Shown one piece after another: positions 1 to 10,114 of a stretch of DNA of 64,000 bases. The position numbers and the translations under genes were made by a program. The stretch lies in NCBI RefSeq assembly GCF_002278075.1, contig NZ_CP022989.1, forward strand, positions 1,674,001 to 1,738,000, read 5' to 3'. Below the pieces are notes generated by a model that was not told where the DNA came from, made no database searches, and saw only the letters and a list, made by a program, of their open reading frames with translations. Source of the DNA: Paraburkholderia aromaticivorans (GTDB lineage: Bacteria; Pseudomonadota; Gammaproteobacteria; Burkholderiales; Burkholderiaceae). Numbering within the stretch: the stretch's first letter is position 1; each line of letters starts with the position of its first letter.

Positions 1-1709
1 TTCAGAGCGAGAACCAGACGCTCGCGTCGATCACGTTCCAGAACTACTTCCGTATGTACGCGAAGCTGTCCGGCATGACCGGCACGGCGGATACGGAAGC
101 GTACGAATTCAACGAGATCTACGGTCTCGAGACGGTCGTGATTCCGACCAACCGTCCGCCCAAGCGGATCGACAAGCAGGATCAGATCTACAAGACGGCC
201 AAGGAACGCTACGACGCGGTGATCCGCGACATCCGCGATTGCTACGAGCGCGGGCAGCCGGTGCTGGTCGGTACGACGTCGATCGAAAACTCCGAGTTGC
301 TGTCGCATCTGCTGAAGCAGGCCGGTCTGCCGCACGAAGTGCTGAACGCCAAGCAGCACGCGCGTGAAGCCGAGATCGTCGCCGAAGCCGGCCGTCCGAA
401 GCGCATCACGATCGCCACCAACATGGCCGGTCGCGGTACGGACATCGTGCTCGGCGGCAACGCGGAAAAACAGGCGTCGTTCCTCGAGCTGGACGAAACG
501 CTGGCTGAAGATGAGAAGCAACGCCGTATCCAGAAGCTGCACGACGAATGGCAAGCGCTGCACGATCAGGTGAAGGCCGCGGGCGGTCTGCACATTATCG
601 GCACCGAGCGCCACGAGTCGCGCCGGATCGACAACCAGTTGCGCGGCCGTGCCGGCCGTCAGGGCGACCCGGGTTCGTCGCGCTTCTATCTGTCGCTGGA
701 AGATCCGCTGCTGCGCATTTTCGCCGGCGACCGCGTGCGGGCCATCATGGACCGCCTGAAAATGCCGGAAGGCGAAGCGATCGAGGCAGGCATCGTCTCG
801 CGCTCCATCGAATCGGCGCAGCGCAAGGTGGAAGCGCGCAACTTCGACGTTCGCAAGCAATTGCTCGAATACGACGACGTGTCGAACGATCAGCGCAAGG
901 TGATTTACCAGCAGCGCAATGAATTGCTCGAAGCGAACGACATTACCGAGACCATCGGTGCGATGCGCCAGAGCGTGATCGCCGATATCGTCCATCAGTT
1001 CGTGCCGGCAGGCAGCATCGAAGAGCAGTGGGACGTGCCCGAGCTGGAGGAAGTGCTGCGCAACGAATGGCAGCTGGATCTCGCGATCCAGGAAATGATC
1101 AACGAGTCGAACTCGATCAGCGCGGACGAGATTCTCGAAGCGGTTGAAGCCGCTGCGGACGAAGCGTACGAAGCGAAGGTCGAACTGGTCGGCCGCGAGT
1201 CGTTCAGCGCGTTCGAACGCTCGATCATGCTGCAAACGCTGGATCGTAGCTGGCGCGAACATCTGGCCGCGCTCGACCATCTGCGTCAGGGCATCCATCT
1301 GCGCGGCTATGCGCAGAAGAACCCGAAACAGGAATACAAGCGCGAGGCGTTCGAACTGTTCGCCGCGATGCTCGACGCCGTGAAGCTCGAAGTCACCCGC
1401 GTGGTGATGAACGTGCAGATCCAGTCGCCGGAACAGCTGGAACAGGCCGCCGAACAGCTGGAAGAGCAGGGCAGCCACCTCGAAAACGTCGAGTTCCGTC
1501 ACGCCGAATTTGCCGAAGCCGCAGCGGCGGCGCCGGTTGCCGCGGAAGCGGCCACCGCTGCCATGATCGGCGATGCGATGAGCCACGGTTCGTCGCAGCC
1601 GGTTGCAGCGAACCTGAGCGCGGACAACGTGCCGAAGGTCGGCCGTAACGACCCGTGCCCGTGCGGCAGCGGCAAGAAGTACAAGCAGTGCCACGGCAAG
1701 ATCGTGTAA
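1..1709 (+). CDS. secA: Protein translocase subunit SecA (C-terminal part, 5' truncated by window)
   Basis: ATPase motor that pushes preproteins through the SecYEG channel. About 568 codons are in the window. The reading frame is open from base 3 with no start, so the N-terminal part (first nucleotide-binding lobe and most of the preprotein-binding region) lies upstream. Visible are the conserved stretch around [11 protein letters not shown], the second helicase lobe with NMAGRGTDI and RGRAGRQGD near 420-660, the scaffold and wing regions, an alanine-rich linker, and a C-terminal SEC-C zinc motif CPCGSG...CH that normally contacts SecB and phospholipid. The ATG at base 54 is an internal methionine, not the start. 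Identification is essentially certain. Confidence 0.98.
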   Translation, partial: QSENQTLASITFQNYFRMYAKLSGMTGTADTEAYEFNEIYGLETVVIPTNRPPKRIDKQDQIYKTAKERYDAVIRDIRDCYERGQPVLVGTTSIENSELLSHLLKQAGLPHEVLNAKQHAREAEIVAEAGRPKRITIATNMAGRGTDIVLGGNAEKQASFLELDETLAEDEKQRRIQKLHDEWQALHDQVKAAGGLHIIGTERHESRRIDNQLRGRAGRQGDPGSSRFYLSLEDPLLRIFAGDRVRAIMDRLKMPEGEAIEAGIVSRSIESAQRKVEARNFDVRKQLLEYDDVSNDQRKVIYQQRNELLEANDITETIGAMRQSVIADIVHQFVPAGSIEEQWDVPELEEVLRNEWQLDLAIQEMINESNSISADEILEAVEAAADEAYEAKVELVGRESFSAFERSIMLQTLDRSWREHLAALDHLRQGIHLRGYAQKNPKQEYKREAFELFAAMLDAVKLEVTRVVMNVQIQSPEQLEQAAEQLEEQGSHLENVEFRHAEFAEAAAAAPVAAEAATAAMIGDAMSHGSSQPVAANLSADNVPKVGRNDPCPCGSGKKYKQCHGKIV

Positions 1710-1717
1710 TGCCGAAG

Positions 1718-1741
1718 GCGGCGCGCTGTGAGGCGCGCCGC
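1718..1741 (+). terminator. Stem-loop after secA
   Basis: A perfect 9-bp inverted repeat (GCGGCGCGC / GCGCGCCGC) with a 6-nt loop begins 9 bases after the secA stop. There is no T-tract, so it may act as a 3' RNA-stabilising structure or weak terminator rather than a classic intrinsic terminator. Confidence 0.45.
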
Positions 1742-1860
1742 GTCGTGTTGCGCGGCACCTTGCCTTGATTTCGCGGTGGTCCGGCAACACCCCCGGGCCA
1801 TCAGTTTCCGTTTCCCTCGATGCCGGCGCCTGCCGGCATTTTCTTCGACAGGTCGCGACC

Positions 1861-3102
1861 ATGGCTGTCAATTTCCCCTCGATCGATCCCGCTCAACTCC
1901 ACCCCGTCGCCGGCGTTTCGCTCGGCTGGGCGGAGGCGAATATCCGCAAGCCGAACCGCAAGGACGTGCTCGTCATTTCCGTGGGCGAAGGCGCTACGGT
2001 CGGCGGCGTGTTCACGCAGAACCGTTTTTGCGCGGCGCCCGTCACCGTTTGCCGCGAGAATCTGGACCGCGTGCGCGCAGGCGGCAAGCCGATCCGCGCG
2101 CTGGTGATCAACACTGGCAATGCGAACGCGGGCACGGGCGAACCCGGCCTCGTGGCGGCGCGCGAAACCTGCGCCGAGCTCGCGCGTCTTGCGGATATCA
2201 CGCCGGAGCAGGTGCTGCCGTTTTCGACGGGCGTGATTCTGGAGCCGCTGCCGGTCGATCGTCTGAAGGCGGGTCTGCCGGCTGCGCTGGCCAACCGCAA
2301 GGAAGCGAACTGGTACGACGCCGCACAGGCGATCATGACCACGGACACGCTGCCCAAGGCCACGTCGCGCCAGGTCACGATCGAGGGCCACACGGTCACG
2401 CTGACCGGCATCAGCAAGGGCGCCGGCATGATCAAGCCGAATATGGCGACCATGCTCGGCTTTCTCGCGTTCGACGCCGCCGTTGCGCAGCCGGTGCTCG
2501 ATGCGCTCGTCAAGCACGTAGCGGACCGTTCGTTCAACTGCATCACGATCGACGGCGATACGTCGACCAACGATTCGTTCATCCTGATCGCATCGGGCAA
2601 ATCGAGCCTGCCGGCAATCACGTCCACCGACTCGCCCGCTTATGCAGCGTTGCGCGACGCGGTGACGGAAGTCGCTCAGACCCTCGCGCAACTGATCGTG
2701 CGCGACGGCGAAGGCGCGACCAAATTCATGACCGTGCATGTCGAAGGCGGTTCGAGCGTCGGCGAATGCCGCCAGATCGCCTACGCGATCGGCCACTCAC
2801 CGCTCGTGAAGACGGCCTTCTATGCATCGGACCCGAATCTCGGCCGCATTCTGGCGGCCATCGGCTATGCCGGCGTGGACGATCTCGACGTCGGCAAGAT
2901 CGATCTGTATCTGGACGACGTGCTGGTCGCGACTGCCGGCGGCCGCAATCCGGCCTACCGTGAAGAAGACGGCCAGCGCGTCATGAAGAAGAGCGAGATC
3001 GGCATCCGTGTCGTACTCGGCCGCGGCGATGCGCAAGCCACGATCTGGACTTGCGATCTGTCGCACGACTACGTGAGCATCAACGCCGACTATCGTTCGT
3101 AA
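1861..3102 (+). CDS. argJ: Bifunctional ornithine acetyltransferase / N-acetylglutamate synthase ArgJ
   Basis: Catalyses the first and fifth steps of the cyclic arginine pathway by moving acetyl from N-acetylornithine to glutamate, and can also use acetyl-CoA. The protein is 413 aa, the usual family length, when started at the ATG at 1861 (MAVNFPSI). An in-frame open stretch reaching back to 1765 is not family-like. The autoproteolysis and catalytic site is seen in [13 protein letters not shown], with cleavage expected before Thr197 to give alpha and beta chains. Oxyanion-hole residues are expected in the STG motif near 122-124. It follows secA after about 150 bp and has no other arg gene beside it here. 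Confidence 0.97.
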   Translation: MAVNFPSIDPAQLHPVAGVSLGWAEANIRKPNRKDVLVISVGEGATVGGVFTQNRFCAAPVTVCRENLDRVRAGGKPIRALVINTGNANAGTGEPGLVAARETCAELARLADITPEQVLPFSTGVILEPLPVDRLKAGLPAALANRKEANWYDAAQAIMTTDTLPKATSRQVTIEGHTVTLTGISKGAGMIKPNMATMLGFLAFDAAVAQPVLDALVKHVADRSFNCITIDGDTSTNDSFILIASGKSSLPAITSTDSPAYAALRDAVTEVAQTLAQLIVRDGEGATKFMTVHVEGGSSVGECRQIAYAIGHSPLVKTAFYASDPNLGRILAAIGYAGVDDLDVGKIDLYLDDVLVATAGGRNPAYREEDGQRVMKKSEIGIRVVLGRGDAQATIWTCDLSHDYVSINADYRS

Positions 3103-3156
3103 CCAGGTTTCTCATTGGGGTTTTAAGGCGGCCTGCGGGCCGCTCTCCACACAGCC

Positions 3157-4026
3157 ATGGACAAACTCGAACAGTTTCTGACGCGGGCCGAAGCCGTGCT
3201 CGTCCGCCTGGAGGCCATGCTTCCGCCCGCCGCACCGGATATCGACTGGTCGGCGGCGGTCGCCTTCCGCTGGCGCAAGCGCCAGGGGCGCGGCTACCTG
3301 CAGCCGGTGCCGGCCATCTCGGCGATCACGCTCGACGACCTGCAGAACATCGATCGCCAGAAAGGTTTGATCGAGCAGAACACGCGTCAATTCGTGCACA
3401 AGCAGCCGGCCAACAACGTGCTGCTCACCGGCGCGCGCGGCACCGGCAAATCGTCGCTGATCAAGGCGTGCCTGAATGCGTATGCGAAAGACGGCCTGCG
3501 TCTGATCGAAGTGGATAAGGACGATCTGCACGATCTCGGCGACATTGTCGACCTGATCGCGCAGCGGCCGGAGCGCTTCGTGGTGTTTTGCGACGATCTG
3601 TCGTTCGAAGACGGCGAATCGGGCTACAAGGCCCTCAAGGTCGCGCTCGACGGCTCGATCGCCGCCCAGTCGGACAACGTGCTGATTTACGCGACGTCGA
3701 ACCGCCGCCATCTGTTGCCCGAATACATGAGCGACAACGAGACGTACAAACACACGGCCGACGGCGAGATTCACCCGGGTGAACTGGTGGAGGAAAAGAT
3801 CTCGCTGTCCGAGCGTTTCGGGCTGTGGGTCAGCTTCTATCCGTTCAAACAGGACGACTACCTGTCGATCATCGCGCACTGGCTGCGGCATTTCGGCTGC
3901 GACGACGCCGAAGTCGAAGCGGCGCGCGGCGATGCGCTGGTGTGGGCACTGGAGCGTGGCTCGCGTTCGGGGCGCGTGGCGTGGCAGTTCGCGCGCGACT
4001 GGTCCGGCCGCAAGACCTCAGCATGA
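3157..4026 (+). CDS. DUF815-family AAA+ ATPase
   Basis: A 289-aa ATPase of the DUF815 family whose cellular role is not established. Walker A is GARGTGKS at residues 92-99, and a Walker B-like segment FCDDLSF lies at 144-150. A sensor-1-like YATSNRRHL segment follows at about 175-190. The C-terminus carries the helical lid typical of AAA+ proteins. Its stop overlaps the start of the Nudix gene (ATGA at 4023-4026), so the two are translationally coupled. That pairing suggests a joint role, perhaps in nucleotide-pool or protein quality control, but this is inference. Confidence 0.88.
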   Translation: MDKLEQFLTRAEAVLVRLEAMLPPAAPDIDWSAAVAFRWRKRQGRGYLQPVPAISAITLDDLQNIDRQKGLIEQNTRQFVHKQPANNVLLTGARGTGKSSLIKACLNAYAKDGLRLIEVDKDDLHDLGDIVDLIAQRPERFVVFCDDLSFEDGESGYKALKVALDGSIAAQSDNVLIYATSNRRHLLPEYMSDNETYKHTADGEIHPGELVEEKISLSERFGLWVSFYPFKQDDYLSIIAHWLRHFGCDDAEVEAARGDALVWALERGSRSGRVAWQFARDWSGRKTSA

Positions 4027-4460
4027 GCGTTGGCATGAGCGACGACACCCAGAAGAACGCCGCCGGCCGCAAAGTGACGGAAGTCGCCGTCGGCGTGCTG
4101 GTTCAGCCCGACGGGCGCTATCTGTTGGCGCAGCGCCCCGCCGGCAAGCCGTACGAGGGTTACTGGGAGTTTCCGGGCGGCAAGCTGGAAATGGGCGAGT
4201 CGGTCGAGGCCGCGCTTGCCCGCGAGTTGCACGAGGAACTGGGTATCGACGTCGAGGCGAGCCATCTCTGGCATACGCTCGAACACGATTACCCGCATGC
4301 CTATGTGCGACTCTTTTTCTGCAAGGTGACGCGGTGGTCCGGCGAGCCGCACGGCCGCGAAGGCCAGGCGTTTGTCTGGCAGACGCTGCCTGCCGATGTC
4401 GAGCCGCTCTTGCCGGCGACCATCCCCGTGCTGGAGTGGCTCGCGGCCGAGAAGAACTGA
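4023..4460 (+). CDS. mutT: MutT-type Nudix hydrolase (8-oxo-dGTP diphosphatase)
   Basis: A 145-aa Nudix enzyme likely to remove 8-oxo-dGTP from the nucleotide pool and so limit A:T to C:G transversions. The full Nudix box is visible: GGKLEMGES followed by RELHEELGI, providing the metal-binding REXXEE glutamates. The WEFPGGK context and the short compact domain match MutT rather than RppH-like or ADP-ribose enzymes. The start at 4023 is chosen because it overlaps the upstream ATPase stop and gives the family length; the second ATG at 4035 is possible. A longer in-frame stretch back to 3825 runs antisense in content to the family and is discarded. Confidence 0.92.
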   Translation: MSVGMSDDTQKNAAGRKVTEVAVGVLVQPDGRYLLAQRPAGKPYEGYWEFPGGKLEMGESVEAALARELHEELGIDVEASHLWHTLEHDYPHAYVRLFFCKVTRWSGEPHGREGQAFVWQTLPADVEPLLPATIPVLEWLAAEKN

Positions 4461-4545
4461 CAGGGGAAAAAAGAAATGGCGGTGCGCGGTTGGCTGGCGC
4501 TGGGTGGGCAACGCCGATCAGAGTCGCCAATCAGCAATGCCGCGC

Positions 4546-4586
4546 GCGCAGACAGGGGGTGCTGCACCAGCAGCCCCTGTCTGCGC
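4546..4586. terminator. Strong bidirectional hairpin between mutT and yacG
   Basis: Perfect 13-bp arms (GCGCAGACAGGGG / CCCCTGTCTGCGC) enclose a 15-nt segment that can itself pair (GCTG/CAGC). It lies between the convergent mutT (+) and yacG (-) genes and therefore probably ends transcription or protects 3' ends from both sides. No T-run follows on either strand. Confidence 0.55.
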
Positions 4587-4607
4587 GACCCCAACAGCGA
4601 ACCACGC

Positions 4608-4805
4608 TCAATGCGGGGTGTAATCCCCGCCAGGCGTCTCGTCCGACGAGGTTTCCTGCTCGGATCCACCGATCTTGTACTTCTCAGCGGCCCAGGCGCC
4701 GAGATCGATCTGCTTGCAGCGGTCGGAGCAGAAGGGGCGGAAGCGGTTTTCAGGTGTCCAGCGGACTTCCTTTCCGCAAGTGGGGCATTTGACGACAGTA
4801 GGCAT
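4608..4805 (-). CDS. yacG: DNA gyrase inhibitor / zinc-binding protein YacG
   Basis: A 65-aa zinc-ribbon protein. In E. coli YacG binds GyrB and blocks DNA binding by gyrase. The four zinc ligands are visible as Cys7, Cys10, Cys26 and Cys30 (CPTC and FCSDRC). The remainder, with ENRFRPFCS and [13 protein letters not shown], is the family signature. It lies downstream of zapD and coaE on the same strand, the common proteobacterial order coaE-zapD-yacG, with 123 bp separating it from zapD. The Ser/Glu/Asp-rich C-terminal tail is variable in the family. Confidence 0.95.
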   Translation of the reverse strand: MPTVVKCPTCGKEVRWTPENRFRPFCSDRCKQIDLGAWAAEKYKIGGSEQETSSDETPGGDYTPH

Positions 4806-4928
4806 ACGGTCAGGCAGTCAATCGCAAACAGAACAAGTAACGAATATAGGGGCATTTCTCGCCGCTTTAAAGGCGCGCCCCTTCTGTCCGGGCATTACCG
4901 GGCAAACATAACGGGCTTGCGAGCGTTG

Positions 4929-5729
<801 letters not shown>

Positions 5730-5878
5730 CTAATGCCGTGAGACTACCCTAGCAATCACGCACTTTTTCAGCGCGCATTCGCAACTTTTTTCGCGTGTTT
5801 CGGGCGGTTTTCAACGCGCTTTTGGCATGCGCATCGCCGCGAAGTTCAACCGGGATTTCCCGGAATGACGCGTCGCCC

Positions 5879-6481
5879 TCATGCTGCGGCAAGCGATAGA
5901 TACACGCGATGCTGTGCGTCGACTTGCGCCTTGAGCGCGTCGAGCGGCACGTTGTCGTTGTCGATCACGTCGTCGGCCGCGGCAAGGCGCGCTTCGCGAG
6001 TGGCCTGACGGGCGATGATCGCCAGCACCTGTTCGCGACTGAAATTGTTGCGGCTCATCACGCGTGAAATCTGCGTTTCCACGCTGCAGTCCACCGTCAG
6101 CACGCGATTCACCCGGGTTTTCCAACTGCCGGACTCGACCAGCAACGGCACCACCACGATCACGTAAGGCCCCTGCGCCTCGCGCTGCTCGCGCTCGGTT
6201 TCCGCGCGAATCAACGGATGCGTGATGGCCTCGAGGCGGTTGCGCGCGCTGTCGTCGCTGAATACGAGCGTGCGCATGCGGGCGCGGTCCAGCGAACCGT
6301 CAGGGGCGACGAACGCTTCGCCGAACTCGGTAGCGATCTGCGGCATTGCAACGCCATGCGGGGCGGTGATGCGATGCGCGATCAGGTCCGTGTCGACCAG
6401 CGGCACGCCGTGCGCGGCAAACAGGTCGGCGACAGTCGATTTGCCGCTGCCGATGCCGCCGGTCAATCCGACAACAAACAT
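5879..6481 (-). CDS. coaE: Dephospho-CoA kinase
   Basis: Performs the last step of coenzyme A synthesis, phosphorylating the 3'-hydroxyl of dephospho-CoA with ATP. The protein is 200 aa, normal for the family. The P-loop GGIGSGKS is at residues 8-15, followed by the DTDLIAH segment that binds dephospho-CoA and the [13 protein letters not shown] lid region. It starts 3 bp after the prepilin peptidase stop and is therefore in the pilD operon, an arrangement common in beta- and gammaproteobacteria. Confidence 0.97.
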   Translation of the reverse strand: MFVVGLTGGIGSGKSTVADLFAAHGVPLVDTDLIAHRITAPHGVAMPQIATEFGEAFVAPDGSLDRARMRTLVFSDDSARNRLEAITHPLIRAETEREQREAQGPYVIVVVPLLVESGSWKTRVNRVLTVDCSVETQISRVMSRNNFSREQVLAIIARQATREARLAAADDVIDNDNVPLDALKAQVDAQHRVYLSLAAA

Positions 6482-6484
6482 GCT

Positions 6485-7435
6485 TCAGCCTCCCAGAGCC
6501 AGATAAAGCGGTGTGCCGAGAAACAGCGTCAGTGCGCCGCCTGCCGCGAGAAACGGTCCGAAAGGCAATGGCTCTTCGAAGCGCATGCGGCCACGCCACG
6601 TTGCCAGCAAGCCGACCACGGCGCCGGCTACCGCCGCGATCAGCACGATCTGCGGGAGCGCGGCCCAGCCGAGCCACGCGCCGAGCGCCGCGAGCAGTTT
6701 GAAATCGCCGTAGCCCATGCCTTCGACGCCGCGTGCGAGGCGAAACAGCCAATGCACGACCCACAGCACCAAATAGCCGAAGATCGCGCCGAGCACCGCG
6801 TCGTGGAGATTCGCAAACATGCCGTTGAAGTTGACGATGATGCCCGCCCACAGCAACGGCAGCGTCAACGAGTCGGGCAGCAGATGGGTGTCGATGTCGA
6901 TCGCGCTCATGGCGAGCAGCGCAGCGCACAATCCGAAAGCGGCGAGTGCCGTGAGGGTCGGGCCAAACAGCGCAAGCGAGCCGGCCGCGAGCGCCGCGCT
7001 GGCAAGTTCGAGCAGCGGATAGCGCAGGCTCACATGGGCCTTGCACGCGGAACAACGCCCGCGCAACAGCACATAACTCAGCACCGGGAGATTCTCCCAC
7101 GCGCTCAACACATGGCCGCAATGAGGGCAGGCGCTGCGCGGCACCCACAGGTTGTAGCGTTCCGGCAGACCGTCCTGCTCCAGGGGTTTTCCGGCGGCCT
7201 CGCTGAATTCCGCTCGCCATGCGCGATCGAGCATGATGGGCAGCCGATGCACGACCACGTTCAGAAAGCTGCCGATCACGAGGCCGAACACGACGGCGAA
7301 CGTCATCTGCAGCCCCGTGGGCAAGCCGCCGAACGCGAAACCGAGACCGGTTGCGAAGTGATCGATACGGCCGGGCAATAGGCCCGACAGCAGGCTGGAA
7401 GAAGTGTCTGGCACGAGAAGAGTTGTCGCCCGCAT
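6485..7435 (-). CDS. pilD: Prepilin peptidase / N-methyltransferase (type IV leader peptidase)
   Basis: A membrane aspartyl protease that cleaves type IV prepilin and pseudopilin leaders and N-methylates the new N-terminus. The protein is 316 aa with about eight hydrophobic segments. Two zinc-ligand pairs, CPHC at 103-106 and CSAC at 128-131, mark the cytoplasmic methyltransferase domain. Catalytic aspartates are expected at Asp180 (in AIDIDTHLLPD) and Asp244 (GYGDFKL, the GXGD protease signature). The first ~40 residues are longer than usual and the true start may be slightly internal. It is the third gene of the pilB-pilC-pilD set. Confidence 0.95.
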   Translation of the reverse strand: MRATTLLVPDTSSSLLSGLLPGRIDHFATGLGFAFGGLPTGLQMTFAVVFGLVIGSFLNVVVHRLPIMLDRAWRAEFSEAAGKPLEQDGLPERYNLWVPRSACPHCGHVLSAWENLPVLSYVLLRGRCSACKAHVSLRYPLLELASAALAAGSLALFGPTLTALAAFGLCAALLAMSAIDIDTHLLPDSLTLPLLWAGIIVNFNGMFANLHDAVLGAIFGYLVLWVVHWLFRLARGVEGMGYGDFKLLAALGAWLGWAALPQIVLIAAVAGAVVGLLATWRGRMRFEEPLPFGPFLAAGGALTLFLGTPLYLALGG

Positions 7436-7462
7436 GGATAAATAATGGATTCGGCTGCGATC

Positions 7463-8692
7463 CTACACCACGTTGCCAAGTTGAATAATGGGAAGATACA
7501 TCGCGATCACGAGGCCGCCGACCAGCGTGCCCAGCACGATGATGACGAGGGGCTCGCACAGGCTCGACAGCGTGCCGATCTTTTCGTCTACCTGACGATC
7601 GGCGAGCGACGCCACATCGATCAGCATGGTGTCGAGTGCTCCGGACTCCTCGGCAACCGCGATGGGCTGCACGACCTCGGGCGCAAAGCAGTGCGCCTCG
7701 CGCATGGCGGCGGCGAGGCGCTCGCCGCGCCGAAGCCGCGCGGCGATTTCCGCCGTGGCCCGGTCGAAGAAGGCGTTGCCGGTGGCGTGGGTCAGCGAAT
7801 CGAACGCGTCGGCGAGCGGTGTGCCGGCCGATAGCAACGTGCCGAGCGCGCGGCTCCAGCGCGCTGCGCACAACGTGCGCAGCAGCGGACCGGCAACCGG
7901 TATTGTCAGCGATACGCGCGCGAACCGGATGCGGGCCGCTTCGGAACGTCGCAGCAGAAACGTCGCTGCCGAACTGGCCGCGAAGATCATGGCGAATGCC
8001 GGTACGCTCCATTGCGCCACGCCCGACGACAACGCCAGTACGAATTGCGTCGGCGCGGGCAGTCTGGCGCCGAAGCCGTCGAAGATCTGTTTGAAGGTCG
8101 GCACGACCCACACGAGCAAGGCGGCGGTTATCGCCAAGGCCAGCACGAGTATCGCGACGGGATAGGTCAGCGCCGCGCGCACTTTGGCGCGCTGCGCGGC
8201 GGCGCGTTCGCGGTCCTCGGCGATGCGGGCGAGGACTGCCGCGAGCGCGCCGGCCGCCTCGCCGACTTCGACGAGCTGGCAGTACAGCGCATTGAACTGC
8301 GCGGGATGCCGCTGTAACGCCGCCGAGAAACGCAGCCCGCCGGTGATGTCGCGCGCGAGAGCGCCGACGATCCTCGGCATGCCCTGACGGCGTGAAGTTT
8401 GCGCTTGCGCGAGCAGATCCAGCGCGGGCGCGAGCGGCAGGCCGGCGCGCAGCAGGCTGGCGAGCTGCCGGGTGAATAGCGTGATGTCCGCTGCGCGGGC
8501 GCTCGGGCGCGGTGCCGGTCCGTGCGCCGTCAGCTCGGTGACAAAGAGATTGTCGCGTTTAAGCACCGCGCGTGCGGTGGCCGCGTCCGGTGCAATGAGC
8601 GAGCCGCTTTTTTGCGCGCCGTCGGCGTCGACGCCGCGCCATTTGAAACGCATGTCGGCATCTAGCGGCCGGTGAGTCGCGGCGGGGTTCAT
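7463..8692 (-). CDS. pilC: Type IV pilus / type II secretion inner-membrane platform protein (PilC/GspF family)
   Basis: An inner-membrane platform protein that couples the assembly ATPase to pilus or pseudopilus polymerisation. The 409-aa protein has two T2SF domains, each a cytoplasmic helical bundle, separated by hydrophobic segments near residues 170-230 and ending in a third at the C-terminus (IIVLGTLVGGLVIAMYLPI). The N-terminal FKWRGVDADG motif is typical of the family. Its start overlaps the pilB stop by 4 bp, and pilD follows after 27 bp, so the three are co-translated. Confidence 0.94.
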   Translation of the reverse strand: MNPAATHRPLDADMRFKWRGVDADGAQKSGSLIAPDAATARAVLKRDNLFVTELTAHGPAPRPSARAADITLFTRQLASLLRAGLPLAPALDLLAQAQTSRRQGMPRIVGALARDITGGLRFSAALQRHPAQFNALYCQLVEVGEAAGALAAVLARIAEDRERAAAQRAKVRAALTYPVAILVLALAITAALLVWVVPTFKQIFDGFGARLPAPTQFVLALSSGVAQWSVPAFAMIFAASSAATFLLRRSEAARIRFARVSLTIPVAGPLLRTLCAARWSRALGTLLSAGTPLADAFDSLTHATGNAFFDRATAEIAARLRRGERLAAAMREAHCFAPEVVQPIAVAEESGALDTMLIDVASLADRQVDEKIGTLSSLCEPLVIIVLGTLVGGLVIAMYLPIIQLGNVV

Positions 8693-9984
8693 GCGACCTC
8701 GGTGGCGGCGAGCGCTTCAGCGAGACTGGTGGTGCCGTCGCGCACACGGGCCAACGCGGCGTCTCGCAAAGTGGCCACCTGTTCAGTCTGCGCGAGCCGC
8801 GCCAGTTCATGTGTGCCGGCGCTTGCCACGATCAGTTCGCGCATCGCATCGGACACGGGCATCACCTGATGAACGCCGACGCGGCCGCGATACCCGATGC
8901 CGTGGCACGCCGCGCATCCGCGGGCGGCGTAGGGCTGCCAGCCGTCGAGTTGAGACACGGTGAAGCCCGCTGCCCGAAGCGCCGCCGCCGACTGCGGCGC
9001 AGGCACGCGACACGCTGCGCAGAGGCGCCGCACCAGCCGTTGTGCGGTCACCATCCGCAACGCGGCCGCGAGGTTGTATGGTTCCACGCCGATATCGATC
9101 AGGCGTGCGATCGCAGCGGGCGCGTCGTTCGTGTGCAGGGTCGACAGGACGAGGTGGCCGGTTTGCGCGGCTTTCACGGCGACATCGGCGGTCTCTTCGT
9201 CGCGGATTTCGCCGACCATGATGACGTCGGGATCCTGCCGGAGAAAGGCGCGCAATGCCACCGCGAAAGTCAGCCCGGCTTTTTCGCGCACGCTGACCTG
9301 ATTGATACCGGCCAGCTGGATCTCCGCGGGATCCTCCACCGAACACAGATTGCGCGCTTCGCCGTTGAGCAGGTTCAGGAAGCAGTAAAGCGACAGCGTC
9401 TTGCCGCTCCCGGTGGGCCCGGTGACGAGCACGAGGCCGTGCGGCGCTCGAATCGCGGCATCGACCGTGTCGCGTTGGCGCGCATCGAGGCCGAGCGAGT
9501 CGAGTGAAAGATCGGCGGGCAGTGCGTCGAGTCTGCGCAGCACGAGCTTTTCACCGAACAGCGTGGGCAGCGAATTGACGCGATAGTCTTCCACGCGGCC
9601 GGGCGCCGTGGAAATGCGCAGCCGCCCGTCCTGCGGCACGCGCCGCTCCGCGATATCCATGCGAGCGAGCACCTTCACGCGAGTAATGAATGCATCGCGC
9701 AGATGCGCGGGCGGCGGCGGGATCTCGTGCAGCACGCCGTCGATACGCAAGCGCACGCGCCAGCCGTGTTCCGCCGGTTCGATGTGAAGGTCCGACGCGT
9801 TGCGGCGGGTTGCCTCCTGCAACGTCTCGGTCAGCAGACGCACGGCGGGGGCGTCGTCGGAATGGGCGAGACTTGCTGTGCCGGCGTCGCGGGCGAATGC
9901 CTTCGGCTTCGTCCGGACTTCGATCTCGTGAGCGGTTGGGATGGGACGCGGCGATGCCGCCGCGGGTTGAAACGAAGCTTGCAT
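8689..9984 (-). CDS. pilB: Type IV pilus assembly / GspE-family ATPase (short form)
   Basis: A hexameric secretion ATPase that powers pilus or pseudopilus extension. Walker A GPTGSGKT is at residues 189-196 and Walker B DVIMVGEI at 253-260, with the Asp box (SVEDPAE) and His box (TGHLVLSTLHTND) between and after. The C-terminal zinc motif has Cys322, Cys325, Cys357 and Cys360. At 431 aa it is well short of PilB (about 560 aa) and lacks the N-terminal N1/MshEN domain, starting directly at the N2 fold (ASDLHIEP). It is the first gene of this set; no pilin or secretin gene is present here. Confidence 0.92.
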   Translation of the reverse strand: MQASFQPAAASPRPIPTAHEIEVRTKPKAFARDAGTASLAHSDDAPAVRLLTETLQEATRRNASDLHIEPAEHGWRVRLRIDGVLHEIPPPPAHLRDAFITRVKVLARMDIAERRVPQDGRLRISTAPGRVEDYRVNSLPTLFGEKLVLRRLDALPADLSLDSLGLDARQRDTVDAAIRAPHGLVLVTGPTGSGKTLSLYCFLNLLNGEARNLCSVEDPAEIQLAGINQVSVREKAGLTFAVALRAFLRQDPDVIMVGEIRDEETADVAVKAAQTGHLVLSTLHTNDAPAAIARLIDIGVEPYNLAAALRMVTAQRLVRRLCAACRVPAPQSAAALRAAGFTVSQLDGWQPYAARGCAACHGIGYRGRVGVHQVMPVSDAMRELIVASAGTHELARLAQTEQVATLRDAALARVRDGTTSLAEALAATEVA

Positions 9985-10114
9985 GAGGAACCGGTGATGA
10001 GCCGCCTGTAGAACACAACCGCTTCATCTTCCGGTACGTCGCTGGGTGCCGCCATTCAGCCGTTCGGCTAATGGCGCGCCCCGCATGCATGTGCGATGCT
10101 GCGCCGTGTCGCGT

